Below, piece by piece: positions 34,087 through 46,098 of a stretch of DNA of 64,000 nt; the stretch's first letter is position 1; every line of letters starts with the position of its first letter. The notes under the pieces were generated by a model. The model saw nothing but the letters and a program-made list of their open reading frames with translations, was not told where the DNA came from and did not search any database. The stretch covers positions 20,714,501-20,778,500 of the forward strand of contig JAZHRO010000073.1 of NCBI GenBank assembly GCA_037157565.1. The letters run 5' to 3'. Made by a program: the position numbers and the translations under genes. Origin of the DNA: Thalassia testudinum (Eukaryota; Streptophyta; Magnoliopsida; Alismatales; Hydrocharitaceae).

Positions 34087-36768
34087 TGTTACGATCCAAT
34101 TCCCGGATTTCTACAGGACCCAAGACTGGCTCGCCTCGACTAATCCCAAGACCCAGTCGTCCAACAACAAACTAACCAAAAGCAGGAAAGTAAACCACAT
34201 TTACATATGCAATATGACTAAGTAGAAGAAACGTACAAGTAGTAAAGGAAAATAAATCAGTTGTTTCAGTACATGCCACCATAACAACAATAACAACGGA
34301 AAGCGGAAGTAAACAATATAAATAGAACAGTAACTAAAAGTTTATTACTTACTACAACAGTAGAGAAAAGAAAAGGAAGTGCTGAAGAAACTACGGCTGG
34401 GCTCGACTGGGCCTAACACCCTCCGCAGCCAGAAGCTCAGGTTGCTCAACTCCTGATCTTGAACAGTATTATGAAAAGACAGAGTCAGCAAACTCTGAGT
34501 AGAGTGGTATCTATATTATCTAAAAATAGTAAAAGCAACAGGTTTAATTCTCATTTTTATTTATTTGTTTTATATATATATTTCTGTTTCACCCATTTCG
34601 CTCAAGCATCCAGATATTCTTGATTGTGCATGTTCCTCGTGGGAACGATCTTGATTGCAGTCTTTTCCATAGAGTAAAAGGTACACGTGGTGCTCTCCTG
34701 GTCGAGAGAGTCCCCCGTGGTAGTCCTACACCCAGTCAACCACCCCGAGGTCATTGTCAAGACGTAGCGGTGACTATGGCACGCTTGATAAGCACACAGG
34801 TAGCTACCCCACACTGACACGCGATCAGTCATTTCTGCTAGCGGGTACGCCCAAAGTACAGCACGAAATAGTATAAGGCCTTGCCCTCTCAGTACAGGGG
34901 TCTCGCCCCTCAGAACCAAACAGGGCTCTCGCCCCTCCACAGTCCGCGCACCCTTGTTTGACTACCTCGGTTTACCCAAAGGGCTTAACAAGTCGGTGTA
35001 GGGTGGCTAGCTGAACCCCAGGCCCCGTAGGGTGACTAGCTCCCTCCCTACACTAGTAGCTCGCCTTGGTATCACGTACACAAGGGCCAATAGGAATCGG
35101 TGTAAAGTAGCCAATCCTAACCCTGGGTCTCAACCCAAGGGAGGCTAGCTCTGCTCCACACAAAAAGGGGACAGTTGCTCTCCTTGGTACCACGTACTCA
35201 AGGGTCAGCACACTTTTCATCTACATTCCAGGTTTCCATCTATCCACAGGAGTTCTACTCCTAATTTCCCGTAGGGTTCATGCTCATGTTCACCTCATTT
35301 ATTCCGATCCAGATTTCACCTTTCATAATTCATTTCTCATCCATATACAGGCAGCTCCTATTTCCATGATTCGATACATGTAAGTGGTGATTTCACAGGT
35401 AATTGTTCATTAATTACAGGCAGCTCATATTCTAATAGGCAACTCACAATTATAATACAGGCAATTGCTAGCAATTTATCTCAATCATACATGTAAGTAC
35501 ATCATACAGCACAAATGGTTCATTCATTTTTCTATCCTAGGGTTCATGCCACATCCTAGGGTTCCAAAGGCTATTTCCATAAGCACATTCTTATTTAAAT
35601 ATTATTAACAAAATTAAACCACTCTACTAGGCAACACGGGAGTAACGGGGGCTCGAACCGCAGACCCAGGCGTCTCTGCGAGCGCCAAACACGCAGCAGG
35701 CTGAAACCCTATACCAGGGAATACATCACAAAAGAAGAGTTCAGAACAGTATACAAAGGACTCTAGTACGTAGAGGAACTCGCAAGGAAAGTACAGGTAT
35801 TTTGTTTGCGTAAAATGGACCCCAATCGAACCCCAAACAGGTCAAAAACGTGCCTACTGTTCAAAATCAGACGTCTAGGAATAATCCCAGATCTCTTAAA
35901 AGGTGCCAGATCTTTACCTTAAGTCCCTACGGTATCCTCAAACATCCAGACGTTGGACATTGCCTCCGGTCGTCTGGATGCACCTCTGGTCGTCTGGTGA
36001 TGTGATCAGACGTCCAAAAGCGTGTGGGAAAGCGTTCCGCGCTCCTTCCCAAAGCTGCACCTGCATATGACATCACAGGCACGGTCAGCCGACATATACC
36101 CCTGTGTTGCGATATGCATGGTGCAGGGAGGTACGTACCTTGTGATAAATGAGCTTTCAGACATCTGGCCTTAACTCCAGACGTCCAGGTACCCCGTCAG
36201 TTGTCTGGACTCCACTCCAGACGTCTGATACTGGAAAACTTCCAGTACCAGGAACTCCTCGCAGCTCTCTTTGCTCGCTCCTCCTCACGCCGCAGTAGCT
36301 CCAGTCGCTGCAGAGGGCCGGGAGGCTGCCACCCCAAGCCCTTTCCTCCTCCCGCACGTGCCCACGGTGGCCGTGCAAGCTCTGCTGAGCTTCCACCAAA
36401 GCTCCTCCGACCTCAGCCTCCTCCTCCTCCTGTGCTCTCCTCCTTCCTCCCTCTCACTCTCCCTCTCTTGCCCCCCTCTCACCACTCCCACACAGCACTG
36501 AAGGTGGTGGTGGCTGGTGTGTGGAGTGGAGAGGAGATAGGAGGGGGGGTTTATATAGAAGGAGTGGGGTTTAGGGTTTGGGGAAGAAAGAGGAAGGGAG
36601 AGAGAAGAGGAGGGTTCTACGTGCTGCCCACGCATAGAGCATAGTGTGCAGTACAAAAATTTCTTTTTCAGATATCCGGGAATGGGTCTAGCCGTATGGA
36701 CAGATGTCTGACTGAGACTCCAGACGTCTTAAAAGGCTAAAAGTGTGATGGGTCATGACATCATAACA
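34087..36768 (-). repeat. 3' LTR of element C (family III)
   Basis: On the plus strand it runs TGTTACGATCC ... CATCATAACA, 2682 bp, with TGTTA/TAACA inverted ends. It contains several CAGACGTC(T/C)-type palindromes (35868-36250, 36720) and a minus-strand TATA box at 36551-36557. The first 230 bp match 45872-46098, and longer parts match 59873 onward. GC-rich open frames at 36200-36650 are not conserved in the other copies. Confidence 0.88.
36551..36557 (-). promoter_or_regulatory. TATA box of family III LTR
   Basis: The minus strand reads CTATATAAACCCC, a plant-type TATA box within the LTR of element C, placed for transcription toward the LTR's inner end. Confidence 0.55.
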
Positions 36769-36840
36769 AACTTAAAGGAAGTTTCATCCCCGAAACTTGA
36801 GCTAGCTAGGGTACAGAAAAAGGAACATAAAATGCATAAC

Positions 36841-37260
36841 TTAAAGAGGACCGAAATAGGTCCGAAAAGATGTACCCTCAAAAAGCTCCAAGTACCACTC
36901 TCGCATCGCTGCCTCAGGCTCCCAGGTTGCCTCCTTGTACTGCTGGCTTCTCCAGAGAACCTTCACCAGTGGTACCTGCTTCCGTCTCAGACTCCAGACG
37001 GCTCTGTCTAGTATCTGCACTAGTCTCTCGGGGTAGGTCAGGTCGTCACCCACCTCAACTCTCTCGTGGCTCAAAACGTGACTAGGATTAGCGACGTGCT
37101 TCCTAAGGTTGGACACGTGGAACACATCGTGCACTCCAGAAAACTGGGGAGGAAGGGCAAGCCAATAAGCAACGGGTTCCACCCACTCCAGGACCTGAAA
37201 GGGCCCTACAAACCTTGGCGCAAGCTTCCCTTTCACGCCAAAATGTTGTAGGCCCTTCAT
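36841..37260 (-). pseudogene. pol: Integrase C-terminus with chromodomain, element C
   Basis: Minus-strand translation includes KLAPRFVGPFQVLE and VHDVFHVSNLRKHV, the integrase C-terminal block of Tekay/Del elements, followed by VKVLWRSQQYKEATWEPEAAMRE, a chromodomain of the Tekay type. Chromodomains steer integration toward particular chromatin. It lies at the 3' end of pol, next to the LTR. This is the clearest evidence that element C is a chromovirus, unlike elements A and B. Confidence 0.9.
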
Positions 37261-38269
37261 GGGCGAAACACGGAGAAAGACATGATCCCCAACCTCGAAC
37301 TACACCTCCCTGCGTTTTCGGTCAGTGTAACTCTTCTGCCTGCTCCTGACAGTGCGGAGTTGTCTGTGAATCTGCTCTATCACCTCCTGACTCGACCGGA
37401 TCAGCCTGGGGCCAACCTCCCACTTGGTCCCCACCTTGACCCAACTCAAGGGTGCAATACACCTCCGTCCGTACAGAGCCTAGTAAGGTGCCATGCCGAT
37501 GCTCGAGTGGTAATTGTTATTATATGCAAACTCTGCCAGGGGTAAATGCTCCTCTCAGGAGCCTCTCCAGTTTAGTACACAAGTGCGTAAAAGGTCCTCA
37601 AGTGTTTGTATGGTGCGCTCTAACTGTCCGTCTATCTGGAGGTGGTAAGCGGTACTGAACCTCAAACGTGTCCTAAAGGCTGCTGAAACTCAGCCCAGAA
37701 CTGGGAAGTAAAATGGGTATCCATATTGGATACAAACTCACGCGAAACTTCGTGCAGGCGTACCACATCACGAATGTACCTCTCTGCCAACTGTGTTGTC
37801 CCAAGGTGACTCGGATCGGCAGAAAATGCGCCGTCTTCGTCAACCTATCTACTATCACCCAGACTGCGTCGTGTCCTCGCTAAGTAACCGGTAGACCCAC
37901 CACCAAGTCCATGGTGATGCTCTCCCACATCCACTCTGGCACAACAAGTGGCTGCAACAGACCTGCAAGCCTTTGGTGCTCGGCCTTCACCTGCTGGCAC
38001 ACCAAACACTGCTGCACAAACTCACCAACATCCCACTTCATCCCTCTCCACCAAAAGTCGCGTCTCAGATCATGATACATCTTTGTGTTCCCGAGATGTA
38101 TGGTGAGCCTGGACCCGTACACCTCAGCCAGGAGCTCTCTAAATAACTCCTCGTCCCTAGGAACGCATAAGCGTCCCCTCATGCGTAGTATCTCATCTGT
38201 AAAGGAAAAGTCTCCTGGGTCTCCTGTCAACACCCTGTCTCGCAGTGTCTGTAGGTACGGATCTGTCAT
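37261..38269 (-). pseudogene. pol: Integrase zinc finger and core, element C
   Basis: The zinc finger reads HLGNTKMYHDLRRDFWW ... CLVCQQVK (HHCC), then WESITMDLVVGLP with the first catalytic Asp, then VIVDRLTKTAHFLP-like sequence in a shifted frame (37673-37858). The rest of the core up to the chromodomain is split between frames by several indels. It follows RNase H and precedes the chromodomain. Confidence 0.85.
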
Positions 38270-39073
38270 CTGTCCTGCGATGATGCGATCTATCAGCTCT
38301 GGTCACGTCTACCGCGTCACTGTCACTATCCCACAATACCCCTGTGACTTCCGGGGTCGCCAACTACCCAACTCCTCCATAAGTCTCCAACTCTGTGCCT
38401 GTAGACTAGCCAAGTGGGCGGGCGCCTTCCGGCTCAAGGCGTCAGCCACCACATTGGCCTTCTCTGGATGGTAGGAGATGCTGCAGTCGTAGTCCTTCAG
38501 GAGCTCTAACCAACGTCTCTATCTCATGTTGAGCTCCTTCTGGTCAAACAAGTACCTGGGGTTCTTATGATCTATGAAAATCTCGAAAGTCTCACTGTAA
38601 AGGTAGTGCCTCCATGTCTTCAGCGCGAAGACAACAGTTGCCAGCTCTAAGTCATGGGTAGGGTAGCTATGCTCATGGGGCTTCAATTGCCGCGAAGCGT
38701 ATGCAACAATGTGACCCCGCTGCATGAGTACACCCCCTAACCCCTGCAATGAAGCGTCTGTGTAAACCACAAAACCACCACTGCCGTCCAGGATGGTAAG
38801 CATAGGAGCTGAAGTCAATCTCTCCTTCAACTCCTGAAAACATGCCTCGCACTCATCTGTCCAGGCAAAGGGCACGTCCTTCTGAGTCAGCTGGGTCACA
38901 GGACACTCAATCTGAGAGAATCCTTTGATAAACCGTCGATAGTAACCTGCCAGTCTCAAAAACCTGCGTATCTCTGTCACTGTACGTGGCCTCTCCCACC
39001 TGAGTACAGCCTCAACCTTGGCTGGATCCACAGCCAAACCATCCCCTGAGATCAAGTGGCCCATGAAAGTCAC
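38270..39073 (-). pseudogene. pol: RT tail and RNase H, element C
   Basis: The segment has the end of RT ([22 protein letters not shown], then [14 protein letters not shown]) and RNase H ([18 protein letters not shown] with the first catalytic Asp, [19 protein letters not shown] with Glu, and [14 protein letters not shown]). The segment between 38270 and 38518 continues to the integrase in other frames. Stops interrupt it. Confidence 0.87.
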
Positions 39074-39960
39074 CTACCTCAACCAAAACTCACACTTGTT
39101 GTACTTGGCATACAGCCTGCGTTGCCTCAAAGTGTCCAGGATCATCCGTACTTGCTGCCCATGCTGTGCCTGATCCTGCGAGTAAATGAGTACATCATCG
39201 ATGAACACCACTACAAACTGGTCCAAGTATGGTCTGAAAACCCAGTTCATCAAATCCATAAAAGCAGCGGGGGCATTGGTCAACCCAAATGGCATGACCA
39301 AGAACTCGTAGTGCTCGTACCAGGTACGGAAAGCTGTCTTGGAGACGTCAGTCTCCCTGATCCTCAATTGGTGGTAGCCTGACCTCAGATCTATCTTGGA
39401 GAACACTATGGTGCCTCGCAACTAGTTGAAGAGGTCGTCAATCCTCAGCAGCGGATATTTGTTCTTGATGGTGACCCTATTCAGTTGTCGGTAGTCGACA
39501 CAGAGTCGCAGGGTACCGTTCTTCCTCTTCACAAACAGCATAGGGGCTCCCCATGGGGATGCACTGGACCTCACAAAGCCCTTCTCCAACAGGTCCTATA
39601 GCTGTGACTTGAGCTCTCGTAGCTCAAGTGATGCCATCCAATACGGTGCGGTAGAAATGGGGCTGGTCTCCGGTACCAGTGTGATCTCAAACTCGATCTC
39701 ACGCTCGGGCGGTAGTCCTAGCAGCTCCTCTGGAAAAACGTCGGGATACTCGTAAACCACCAGAATACTTTTAAAGTCAGCCACGGGGTTAGACTCTGCC
39801 ACTACACAGGCCAAAAAGCACTCACACCCCTGGCTCAAAAGCCTCGCTGCCTGAAGCACGGAGATGCATCTGAAACCTCCGTCCACCGGTTGTCCATGAA
39901 ACTCAAAGGGAGGCAACTTTGGTATGGAGAAGATTATCTTCCTCCCAAAATAGTCCACCA
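39074..39960 (-). pseudogene. pol: Reverse transcriptase, element C
   Basis: The N-terminal linker reads YPDVFPEELLGLPPEREIEF (39596-39961), followed by an RT core with [46 protein letters not shown] and the catalytic [13 protein letters not shown] stop at about 39422-39424 replaces the usual Gln before LRG. The motif set is that of Tekay/Del chromoviruses. Confidence 0.9.
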
Positions 39961-39979
39961 AAGCGTGATAGGCAGACAG

Positions 39980-40258
39980 TCAGTCCATCTCTAGGATCAC
40001 GCCAAAATCCTCCATCGGTATCACAATCGAGTCAGCGGGGAGGCTGTGTCCCCCTATACTGACTTCGCAGTCCGTGTAGACCTCCTTAGCTACAAACAAC
40101 TGGCCACCTAGGCCTCTGATCACAAACGGATCCTCTAACCGTACACTGCCCTGCCCCAAACTGATGATAAAACTCGCAGCAACAAAAGAGTGTGTGGCGC
40201 TAGAATCAAAAAGTACGTACACTAATCTGCCAGAAATGGTAACCATACCTGCCACCAC
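39980..40258 (-). pseudogene. pol: Aspartic protease, element C
   Basis: The active-site region reads VLFDSSATHSFVA. The usual family form is DSGATHSF, so the glycine next to the catalytic Asp is replaced by Ser, which would probably impair activity. The second conserved part, YTDCEVSIGGH followed by FGVILEMD, matches the Tekay protease end. Confidence 0.85.
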
Positions 40259-40299
40259 TAAACCGGAAGCCCTGGCGTCTCAGTGTGTCAAGGCATTGA

Positions 40300-41626
40300 T
40301 ACACCCCTTAATCCTCGATGTAGACGAAGTAGCTACACTCTGGGTCGGGCGAGCAGCCGCTAGCCGATACCCTCCTCATGACTGCTGCCCTCCCCCACGC
40401 GCCTGGGGACCACGACCATAAGCTCGGCCTCCAGTGCTCAGTGCGAGGAGAGCATTTGCCATCCTCCGACCCTAGATGGGCAGTCCCTCCTGATGTGGCT
40501 AACCACACTGGTAGCAGAGGGGGACATGACCTCCTCCCTCAGTAGGTCCCTGCTGGCAGCTGGGCGGGGGTCCGGTGTTGGCAGCTGGGCAGGGGTCTGG
40601 TGTTGGCAGCTGGCCCCTGTCTGGGGCCCCCAAAGGCCACTGATGGCCTCACAAAATGAGATGGCTCTCCTGTGGGTGCCGTGTGCCTCCTCTCCCAATG
40701 GCCTTGAGAGTACTCTAGCTGATAGGGCCTCTTCTATCCGTTGTCGGTGTCTCGTGTAATCGGGTTGGTCTCCTCATAGGTCATGGCTACCTCAACCACT
40801 CATGAGAAGGTGGGTAGCTTCAGGGGTTTGACATACCCCTGAATAGTAGGTCTGAGCCCCTCAGTAAACCTCCACAGGCACTCCTCCGTAGACACGACTG
40901 TCGAGGTAAAACGTGACAGCTCCAGGAAACGCGTGTGGTACGTGTTAACAGTCATCGTCTCCTGGTGGAGAGTGTGAAACTCCCGCCTCCTCTATTCCTG
41001 CCAGGTCTGTGGAAAGTACTGCTCGCAGAAGAGAGTCATGAACTGGTCCCACATCGGCTCTCTCCTCTCCTGGCCTCTGACTGCCCTCCACCACCTGTGT
41101 GTCGCGCTCTCTAGCTGGTACGTAGCAAAGGCCACGCGACACTCCACAAGAGGGCGAAGGGTGTCGAACACCGTCTCTATCTACTCCAGCCAGTCCTCTA
41201 CCTGAGACGGGTCCTCATCCCTCTTGAAAGAGGGGGGCTTCAGCTTCCAGAACTGTCCGTAAAGCTCATGGTGCAACTGCAATGGGGGAATGGGCATGCC
41301 TCCAGGCAAGGAGGGCTTGAGCTTGGAAGTGTCAGAGCGCGGTGGGGGAGGTGGAGGACCACCCCCTCCCTCTCCTACTTATCCGGCACTGCGGCGGTCT
41401 CTCTGTCCCATCGAGGACTCTCCCTCCACGTCCTCAGGGAGAGGTGCTCGTAGAGGCTAGTGGAGCTCCTCTCGCACAATGTCTCTGATCATCTGGGTGA
41501 GATCCTGGGCCTGAACTCCCGGGAGAAGAGGTGGGTCAACTGGTACCTCAGGCCTGGTAGTCCGACCCTTCGACCTCGTCCACGGCAGCGACCACGACTC
41601 GCCTCGAGAACTCCCCGACGAGGCAT
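40300..41626 (-). pseudogene. gag: Gag of element C (degenerate)
   Basis: ATG at 41626-41624 opens an Arg-rich start (MPRRG, RGRCRGRGRR) as in Tekay gags. The capsid region is split over frames but recognisable: PPSFKRDEDPSQVEDWLE, YQLESATHRWW and EEFHTLHQETMTV-like sequence (about 40900-41230). Near 40470-40520 a zinc knuckle is visible as CYQCG in one frame and HIRRDCPS in another, broken by a frameshift. At least three stops interrupt the frame. Confidence 0.82.
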
Positions 41627-41633
41627 CTAGTCA

Positions 41634-44600
41634 TGCTACTACTGAACTCAGTTAATTAAGTTAATTTTGCTTAATTAAGAGTAGAAGAAAGTAACTTAGG
41701 TTAACTCGAAATTGTGTCGATTTAGTAGTATAAGGTCGAATTAACCTAACATTTTAGATTTTTAACTGGTTGAGTCTAGGTCGTTCGCTGGGAGGTATAC
41801 ATAATTTTAAATTCACCAATTAATTCTAAACATCTTATAGGTATAGGAGGAATAATTAAGTTAATTTTAATGACATGAATTTTGCAAAATGATTTAAATT
41901 ACGGAAATATGCAAAATCTCATATGAAATCACATTTACAACATTTATTTCAAAAGAATTAAGGCAAATAAGAGTTCATCTAGTCAAACTATGCCTTATTA
42001 CAACAATTGAAAACAAAAAGAAATTCAACAAATAGCAAGAAAAATGAATTCTATTCTTTTTATTCTTCAGCCTCTCTCTCACTTTTCTTCTTCTTCTTTC
42101 TTTCTTTCTCTATTTTCCTTTTCTTTTATTTATCTTTTATCTTTCTCTTTCCCTTTTATTTCTCTCTTATTCTCGAGCTTCCTTTCTTTCTTTTCTTCTC
42201 TTTAGTTCTGCCTTTGTGATGTCCTTAGTCTTCTCTTGAGCTTTTCCTCAGTCTCTTTGTGCCTGTTAACCTTCCTCTCTATGCCTTTGCGAGTTCTCCT
42301 TCTCCTTCCTTTCTTTACCCTTAGCTTTCTTTACCCTTAGCCTTTGTTCTTTAGTCTTCCTTCTTCCCTTGGTGTCTGTACTTAGCCATCAGCTCTTTCT
42401 GTTCCTTAGCTTTTCCTTTAAACCATTAGCTGAACCAGATTTTCTTCTCTTCAACCAAAAATTGGTTTTTGATTTGCGGCTCAGACCTTTCGGGGATACG
42501 CAGCACCCTGTACAGGGTGGGACCAAACCCTACTAGGTCCTTACCTGGTTTGATTTATTTTGGTTTATTTTCGATTTATTTCTCTCAAGCCAAACCAGCC
42601 CAACCACCTCCCAAGCCTCGCCCTCCCAGGGCCACACACATCGCACGCCCACACAGGCGCACACTCACAGGCACACATGCCCGCACACACGCACGCATGC
42701 TCATTTGTAACCGTTCGTATCCCTGCGTCGAGCGTTGACAACTGCATGGCGCACTTAACAAATTGCTTTTATACTAAGGTGGGCGCTCAAGGATCTCCGA
42801 TGTGGGACTAAGATCTCCCCTTCTAGAGCCAACTTCAAGTGGGAATATCTCCTAGCTCAGAGCTCCAAATCAAGCGAATCAAAGCTTGTTGGAAAGCTCT
42901 TGAGTAGCTCTATAGGTTTACAGGGTTAATTTAATGCTAAAGGGAAGATTTCCTCTTTGATTTGAAGGGTGGAGTTATGGGTTTCCTATGGTTTATTCTG
43001 CATGGAAATGGAAGTTATGCTTATAGAGTCCATATACTGGACTTAAACTCCTAGCTAAGGCTCTAAATGGTTTCTACAGGGTATTCCGCAATTATTGGAA
43101 TGGGTTTTGAGCTCTTCAAAGCTTCAGGTAACGCACAGGAGGTTGAAGCTTCTCTGAAAGCTTCAGAAACTGTAATCAAACATGAAAAAGGTCTAACAGA
43201 TAGTTAAGATCATATTCAATCAATTGGAACAGCTTCTAAGGGTTGTTACAAGCTCATCTGGGCAGGGATCATGATCAAATCTAATCCAAAAAACCACTGC
43301 TAGTAGTTTGGGGTCAAAAATAACTGAAACTGGCAGTGTTTGAATTCCAACAAAATTAACCCACAAAGCTCATTTAATTCACTCTAAAATCATTCATACG
43401 AATCTCAGAAACAATTCAAGCTCCTCAAATCATCAAATTGAGCCCAGAATCAAGATCTCCAACTCAGGTTTGATTGTAAGGCTCAAAATTTTGACTTTCT
43501 GTTCTAAGCCTCTTCACAAGAAATTAAAGCCTAAGATAAGATCCTTTCAACCTCAGGAACTTGCTCAACCCCTTAGACAGATGATTGAACCTAAGAATCT
43601 AGGGTTCCAGGCTCGTCGCCTGAACTTTAAAAGTGATTTGTTCGTCAGAGGAGTTAAGGGTTTGTTACACTAATTTGAGCCTAAAATCATCTTCAGTGCA
43701 TTGCACTAAAGCTTGTCAATCCCTCAAATATGACTTTTAGTCCTCTGCCAGGCTTCTCCAACTCCGACGGAGTTGGAGAAGATGAAACCTTATATTCAAC
43801 TCCAGTTGTTAAATCTTCAAATAAACAACTTCAAATTAATCAGTGATCAATATTACATCAATCTGGAGCTTCTCATCAACTTTTATAGGCTGAAGATCAA
43901 ATTTGACTCGCCGGAGCTTACCGGAGCTCCGGTGAGTCCAGAAAAAGATGAAAGTTGTGTACAGAAAAAAATTTCATGCCATTTTTTATTTAAAAAGGTT
44001 CCTGAGGTCACAAGGAACCTCAGGATTGCATTAAATTCCTCATTAACTCATTAGATGTAAGATTTGATGGTAAATTTAATTTGAATGTAATCCGAATGGA
44101 TTAAGGCACAATACTTGATCTCCCACTCAGATGAGTGGTCAAGACAAGTCAAAGAAGGATTGCGATCATAAATATATAAATAATTTTAAGTTTTAACTAC
44201 TCCTAAGCCGCCACTGACAGCGAGCTCAGGAGCTTAGATAAAATTAGGCATTTAAGTTATATAAAGTATTTAATCAAATTAAGATGATAATTAGGATCCT
44301 TTAATGATGAGTGAGTGATGGAGGATCCGATGGAGGTGGAATTAAGTCAACTACTGCTGCCATGGACAGCAGAAGTAGTTGATGGAAGTGGATTTGGATT
44401 AGGCGAATCAGTGATCAAATTAAAGATTAAGTGTGTTAGAAATGATCGTGGATGATAAAAGAAGGTGGACAGTGAATTCAAAAGACAAAATTAGGGCTCT
44501 GGCAAGCTTAAGGAGCTCGCCAGAGTTGAAGAAGATGAACATTGAAATATGAAAACTACCTAACTAACTACTTAGCTAAACTACTCTACTCCTACTCCTC

Positions 44601-45688
44601 CTATCCTACTATTACCTGGACGAAGGGGACAGAGGAACTCTATCAAAGGCTCATGACGGAGGAGTGAAATCAGGGGGTATTTGGAAGATCTCCAGTGGTG
44701 ATTGTGAGATGAAGTAGAGGTACTCCTTGGTCAGCGCCTGTGTCTAGAGACGCGGCTGACCTCAGCGAAGTTCCTGAGCCAATTAAGGTGGACGGAGGAA
44801 GTCAGAAAATGAGATGGGAAGTTCACCGAAGTTGTAGAGGGAATAGCCTATTGGGGTTGGCTGCAGTGAAGAAGAGGGAAGGGAGCCAACTTGAAGAAAA
44901 TCAAGGGGGTCAGGGGGTATTTATAGTCGACGGCAACGAAGGAGGAGGAATCTGGACGCATATGAGGCTAGGAGGTTAACCACCGGCGTCTTCTTTGATT
45001 ACGGTGAAGTTATCTCCTACCCTAAATTAGTATAAAAGTATCATCCAAACTGATGGATGAAGATGGGATGGTGAGCGCAAGCTCCAGGAGCTTGGAGAAG
45101 GTGAGGTGACGTCGAATAGGCGGTGATCGAGATGTGGAAGCACCCTCGATCGTCAATCGTTCAACCGGTTGAAGAGAAGAAGAATAAGTTAGGGACCTGG
45201 CTGTGATAAAACTTAAGGACCTATATGAAAGATAAGGACCCGATTGAAATGAATTGTAAGGACCAAAATGTAAACTCAAGTTTTTAAAGCTTATTTTAAT
45301 TTAGATCTTTTTCAACTTTTTATATATGATTGTAAATAAGGTAATTATTATATTTAGACCTTCAATTTACATTTTTGACCTTTTTATATTAATTTATTTA
45401 ATTAACTAATGTTACTTAAGTTATTACATACTTATGTATACATTATGCTTAAGTTAGTTAACTTATTAATTAGATGAATGATTGTTAATATCTGGAGTCC
45501 AATTATTAATTAAATTATTAATAATATTAATTGGATGTTAAAATAGCATTTTTAACTTATTTTAAGGTCCTTTACTATATATCCCTTATTTAATAATTAA
45601 CACATATTTTCACATATTCTTAGCTAATTAACTAGGAAGACTAGTTAATTAGGGTTAATTAGAGATCATGATGAGCTTCTCATTAGCA
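41634..45688 (-). repeat. LTR-like block nested in the leader of element C
   Basis: The block has TGCTA/TAGCA ends and interrupts the short leader between the gag start and primer site of element C. On the minus strand it starts TGCTAATGAGAAGCTCATCATG, close in form to the family II LTR start. It carries an exact USE-like motif with TATA at 42766-42808 and ends with an LTR-type phrase (ACCTCCCAGCGAACGACC at about 41780). It has no protein-coding match. The flanking pentamers differ (agtca and tttcc), so no target duplication supports it. It may be a solo LTR formed by recombination between elements. Confidence 0.45.
42766..42808 (-). promoter_or_regulatory. USE-like element plus TATA in the block at 41634-45688
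   Basis: The minus strand reads GTCCCACATCG at 42808-42798 and TATAAAAG at 42773-42766, a 24-base gap. Both motifs are exact. Confidence 0.6.
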
Positions 45689-45856
45689 TTTCCTACAAGG
45701 AGACGCGAAAGCCAGAACAAGAGGGTCAACGATACCAAATTTCTTCGAGAAAAGACTCGAACAAATATCAAGGCGATACGTTGTGGTGGCTATCCTAGTT
45801 ATATGCATGTGAATGGTTATTCAAAAGCCAATTGGTTCATTTCTCGGGACGACCTT

Positions 45857-45868
45857 ACTCTAATACCA
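45857..45868 (-). other. Primer-binding site of element C (initiator tRNA-Met type)
   Basis: The minus strand reads TGGTATTAGAGT, 10 of 12 bases of the usual plant TGGTATCAGAGC primer site, three bases from the LTR. This fits a Tekay-type element and fixes the LTR edge at 45872. Confidence 0.8.
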
Positions 45869-45871
45869 TCT

Positions 45872-46098
45872 TGTTACGACCCGATTCCCGGATCTCTATA
45901 GGACCCAAGGCTAGCTTGCCTCGACTAATCCTAAGACCCAGTCGTCTAACAAGAAATAACCAAAAGAAGGTAAGTAAACCACATTCACATATGTAATATA
46001 ACTAAGCAGAAGAAATGTACAAGCAGTAAAGGAAAATAAATCTGTTGTTTCAGTACATGCCACCACAACAACAATAACAACGAAAAGTGGAAGTAAAT
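45872..46098 (-). repeat. Truncated 5' LTR of element C (family III)
   Basis: The first 227 bp match 34087 onward (TGTTACGACCCGATTCCCGG, then the AACCACATTCACATATG stretch). At about 46098 the match stops and the 3' untranslated region of element B begins. The remaining 2.4 kb of the LTR is absent. Confidence 0.8.

Larger units (their letters stand above)
34087..46098 (-). mobile_element. Element C: Tekay/Del-type chromovirus, degenerate
   Basis: This minus-strand Ty3/Gypsy element has a 3' LTR at 34087-36768, chromodomain, integrase, RNase H, RT, protease and gag between 36841 and 41626, a primer site matching initiator tRNA-Met at 45857-45868, and a 5' LTR starting at 45872 and cut at about 46098. 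Many stops and frameshifts make it defective. A 4-kb LTR-like block (41634-45688) lies in its leader. Its right boundary is a direct junction with the 3' end of element B rather than a normal LTR end. Confidence 0.88.

Noticed and set aside
36201..36644. A plus-strand open frame of 147 codons
   Set aside because: It lies within the LTR of element C and is rich in Ser/Pro/Leu runs. It has no counterpart in the other family III LTRs.
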